DNA from: Pseudomonadota bacterium
GTDB taxonomy: Bacteria; Bdellovibrionota_B; Oligoflexia; Silvanigrellales; Silvanigrellaceae
Assembly: GCA_027490595.1 (NCBI GenBank)
Contig: JAIXXU010000116.1
Coordinates: 1 to 5,516 of the forward strand
Direction: 5' to 3'
DNA length: 5,516 nucleotides
The notes below the pieces were generated by a model, which saw only the letters and a program-made list of their open reading frames with translations, searched no databases and was not told the origin of the DNA. Below are positions 4,622-5,516 of the stretch, piece by piece. Each line of letters begins with the position of its first letter. The first letter of the stretch is position 1. The position numbers and the translations under genes were made by a program.

Positions 4622-5299
4622 GCCTAAGTCTCGAGCTTTGTCAGCGGCAGATTTTTTCTCGAGAGAAAAAAGAAATTGATCTGTTAATTCCTTAGGACTT
4701 GGGATTTTATAGTATTGGCAAACAAGATTAACGGTAGCGCCTAGAACTTTTCCTGAACGACAGTGAAAAATAATTGAATCCTTGGAATTAAGCCTTGATA
4801 GCCAGGAAAAATCGTTGAGAGCAATGAGCTCGTACAAAAAAATCGGGTACACCTGAAAGCTAAAATTTGTTTCTTGTAAGATTGTTTTTGTTTTTCCCTC
4901 CAATGAAGTTAAAACATACGCTGCATCAGTAAAATATCCATTTAATTCTTTTAATACAGCCTCTAGACCCTCATGCTTTAAAGCGGGAGAAAGTTTTTGT
5001 TGAATACCGGTAAAATTGTATTGCCTCAGTTTTTCTTTCAAATACTCGGTAGTCTGATTTCCAACACAAAAAATAGAGATCAAATTTAAGTTTTCTAGAA
5101 TTTGATGAACGGATAAAGTTTGAACGCAAAAGAAGGCTTGAACTGCAATGGCACTGGTAAAAATCAATGCATAGGGTTGTTGTAATTTTAAATTGAACTC
5201 TGAATGGATATATTTAGCCTGAAGTACAGGAAAGAAAAAACCGCGAGCAGGAGTAGACGGGTGATTTAAAACACCACAGTGCACATCAACCCATGGCAC
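4592..5299 (-). CDS. hemD: Uroporphyrinogen-III synthase-like protein
   Basis: A 235-aa protein in the position and with the pattern of HemD, which cyclises hydroxymethylbilane to uroporphyrinogen III by inverting ring D. Visible family features are ALIFTSAIAVQAFF (44-57, the I/V-F-T-S-x-x-x-V-x-x-F segment), IFCVGNQTTEYLKEKL (76-91, matching the V-G-x-x-T-A step), EGLEAVLKEL (110-119), YVLTSLEGKTKTILQE (128-143), V-Y-x-x-x-L-Y-E (150-157) and the closing SLEKKSAADKARDLGL (212-227). It is divergent: the first strand-helix unit is short (about 43 residues before IFTS), and HCRSG (179-183) replaces the usual F-T-S-x second-domain segment. HemD is known for very low sequence conservation. The start is GTG at 5297-5299, with AGAGG and a 6-nt spacer, overlapping the end of hemC by 14 bp, so the two are probably translationally coupled. 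Its end overlaps the DUF2795 gene. Confidence 0.83.
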   Translation of the reverse strand: MPWVDVHCGVLNHPSTPARGFFFPVLQAKYIHSEFNLKLQQPYALIFTSAIAVQAFFCVQTLSVHQILENLNLISIFCVGNQTTEYLKEKLRQYNFTGIQQKLSPALKHEGLEAVLKELNGYFTDAAYVLTSLEGKTKTILQETNFSFQVYPIFLYELIALNDFSWLSRLNSKDSIIFHCRSGKVLGATVNLVCQYYKIPSPKELTDQFLFSLEKKSAADKARDLGLIHVVRNFG

Positions 5300-5516
5300 G
5301 GGAGGCCTCTTTTTTTAAAATTTCACCCAAAGAAGACTTTAACAGACAACGAAAAAATCTACCAAAATCAGAATCACAACTATAAAAAATTTCTAATGCC
5401 TGACGACAGTAGTGATCTCCAAGAGACAAAGAGGAAATGTATTCTCGCTGATTTTTTCCAAAAGCAAGGTCCAAACGTCCCTCCTGGAAACAAATCCCAA
5501 TGGCTGAATGACAATC
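5286..5516 (-). CDS. hemC: Hydroxymethylbilane synthase, C-terminal end (partial)
   Basis: Only the last 76 residues are inside the window; the frame stays open to the right edge. They begin DCHSAIGICFQEGRLDLAF. This fits the third domain of HemC (porphobilinogen deaminase), where a conserved Cys in the pattern G-G-C-x-x-P-I-G carries the dipyrromethane cofactor; Cys2 of the visible part would be that residue. The distance from this Cys to the stop (74 residues) is close to that in E. coli HemC (Cys242 of 313). The enzyme joins four porphobilinogen units into hydroxymethylbilane, the substrate of the next gene's product. DCHSA in place of the usual G-C-x-x-P is a variant, so the call rests on pattern, spacing and the adjoining hemD-like gene. 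An internal TTG at 5474 is not the real start. Confidence 0.8.
   Translation of the reverse strand, partial: DCHSAIGICFQEGRLDLAFGKNQREYISSLSLGDHYCRQALEIFYSCDSDFGRFFRCLLKSSLGEILKKEASRAMG
5306..5310 (-). promoter_or_regulatory. Ribosome site for the GTG start of hemD inside hemC
   Basis: AGAGG on the minus strand lies in the last codons of hemC, 6 nt before the GTG at 5297-5299. It supports this non-ATG start and coupling of hemD translation to hemC. Confidence 0.6.

Noticed and set aside
4652..4671. Inverted repeat TTTTTTCTC/GAGAAAAAA as a terminator
   Set aside because: It has only a 2-nt loop, few GC pairs and no following T-run in the needed direction, and it lies in the hemD coding sequence; it is more likely a coincidence of Lys/Glu/Phe codons.

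Overview
The window is AT-rich Gram-negative chromosomal DNA. The Gram-negative reading rests on a beta-barrel-type outer-membrane protein, several Sec signal peptides and a ZrgA-like (DUF2796) periplasmic protein. Lineage cannot be fixed from the sequence; Gammaproteobacteria (Legionella-like) or Oligoflexia/Bdellovibrionota would both fit, and this is only an impression.

The right-hand part (about 4592-5516, minus strand) is tetrapyrrole biosynthesis. It holds the C-terminal end of hemC (hydroxymethylbilane synthase, with the cofactor-cysteine segment visible at the window edge), overlapping a hemD-like uroporphyrinogen-III synthase. hemD converges on, and overlaps by 30 bp, a small plus-strand gene for a DUF2795 protein (4286-4621).

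The left and middle part (1-4019, minus strand) is a tightly packed run of nine co-directional genes. In transcription order they are: a secreted six-cysteine protein of unknown family; an envelope protein with an N-terminal OmpA-like domain, coiled coil and C-terminal beta-barrel-like domain; an SRPBCC (cyclase/dehydrase-type) protein; a 78-aa membrane-anchored protein; a 33-aa micropeptide resembling the first helix of a hemerythrin HHE domain; a 73-aa proline-rich protein; a charged helical protein; a histidine-poor DUF2796/ZrgA-like secreted protein; and a KGG-repeat stress protein cut by the left edge. Gaps are 12-63 bp and every start has a purine-rich Shine-Dalgarno site, so they read as one operon or two.

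The 266 bp between the secreted-protein gene and the DUF2795 gene (4020-4285) hold two divergent sigma70-like promoters, each with a 17-bp spacer, and a small palindrome between them. KGG, DUF2795, SRPBCC and hemerythrin-type proteins are commonly associated with stress responses, so I infer an envelope/general-stress locus beside a housekeeping haem locus. No tRNA, rRNA, CRISPR array or mobile element was seen.
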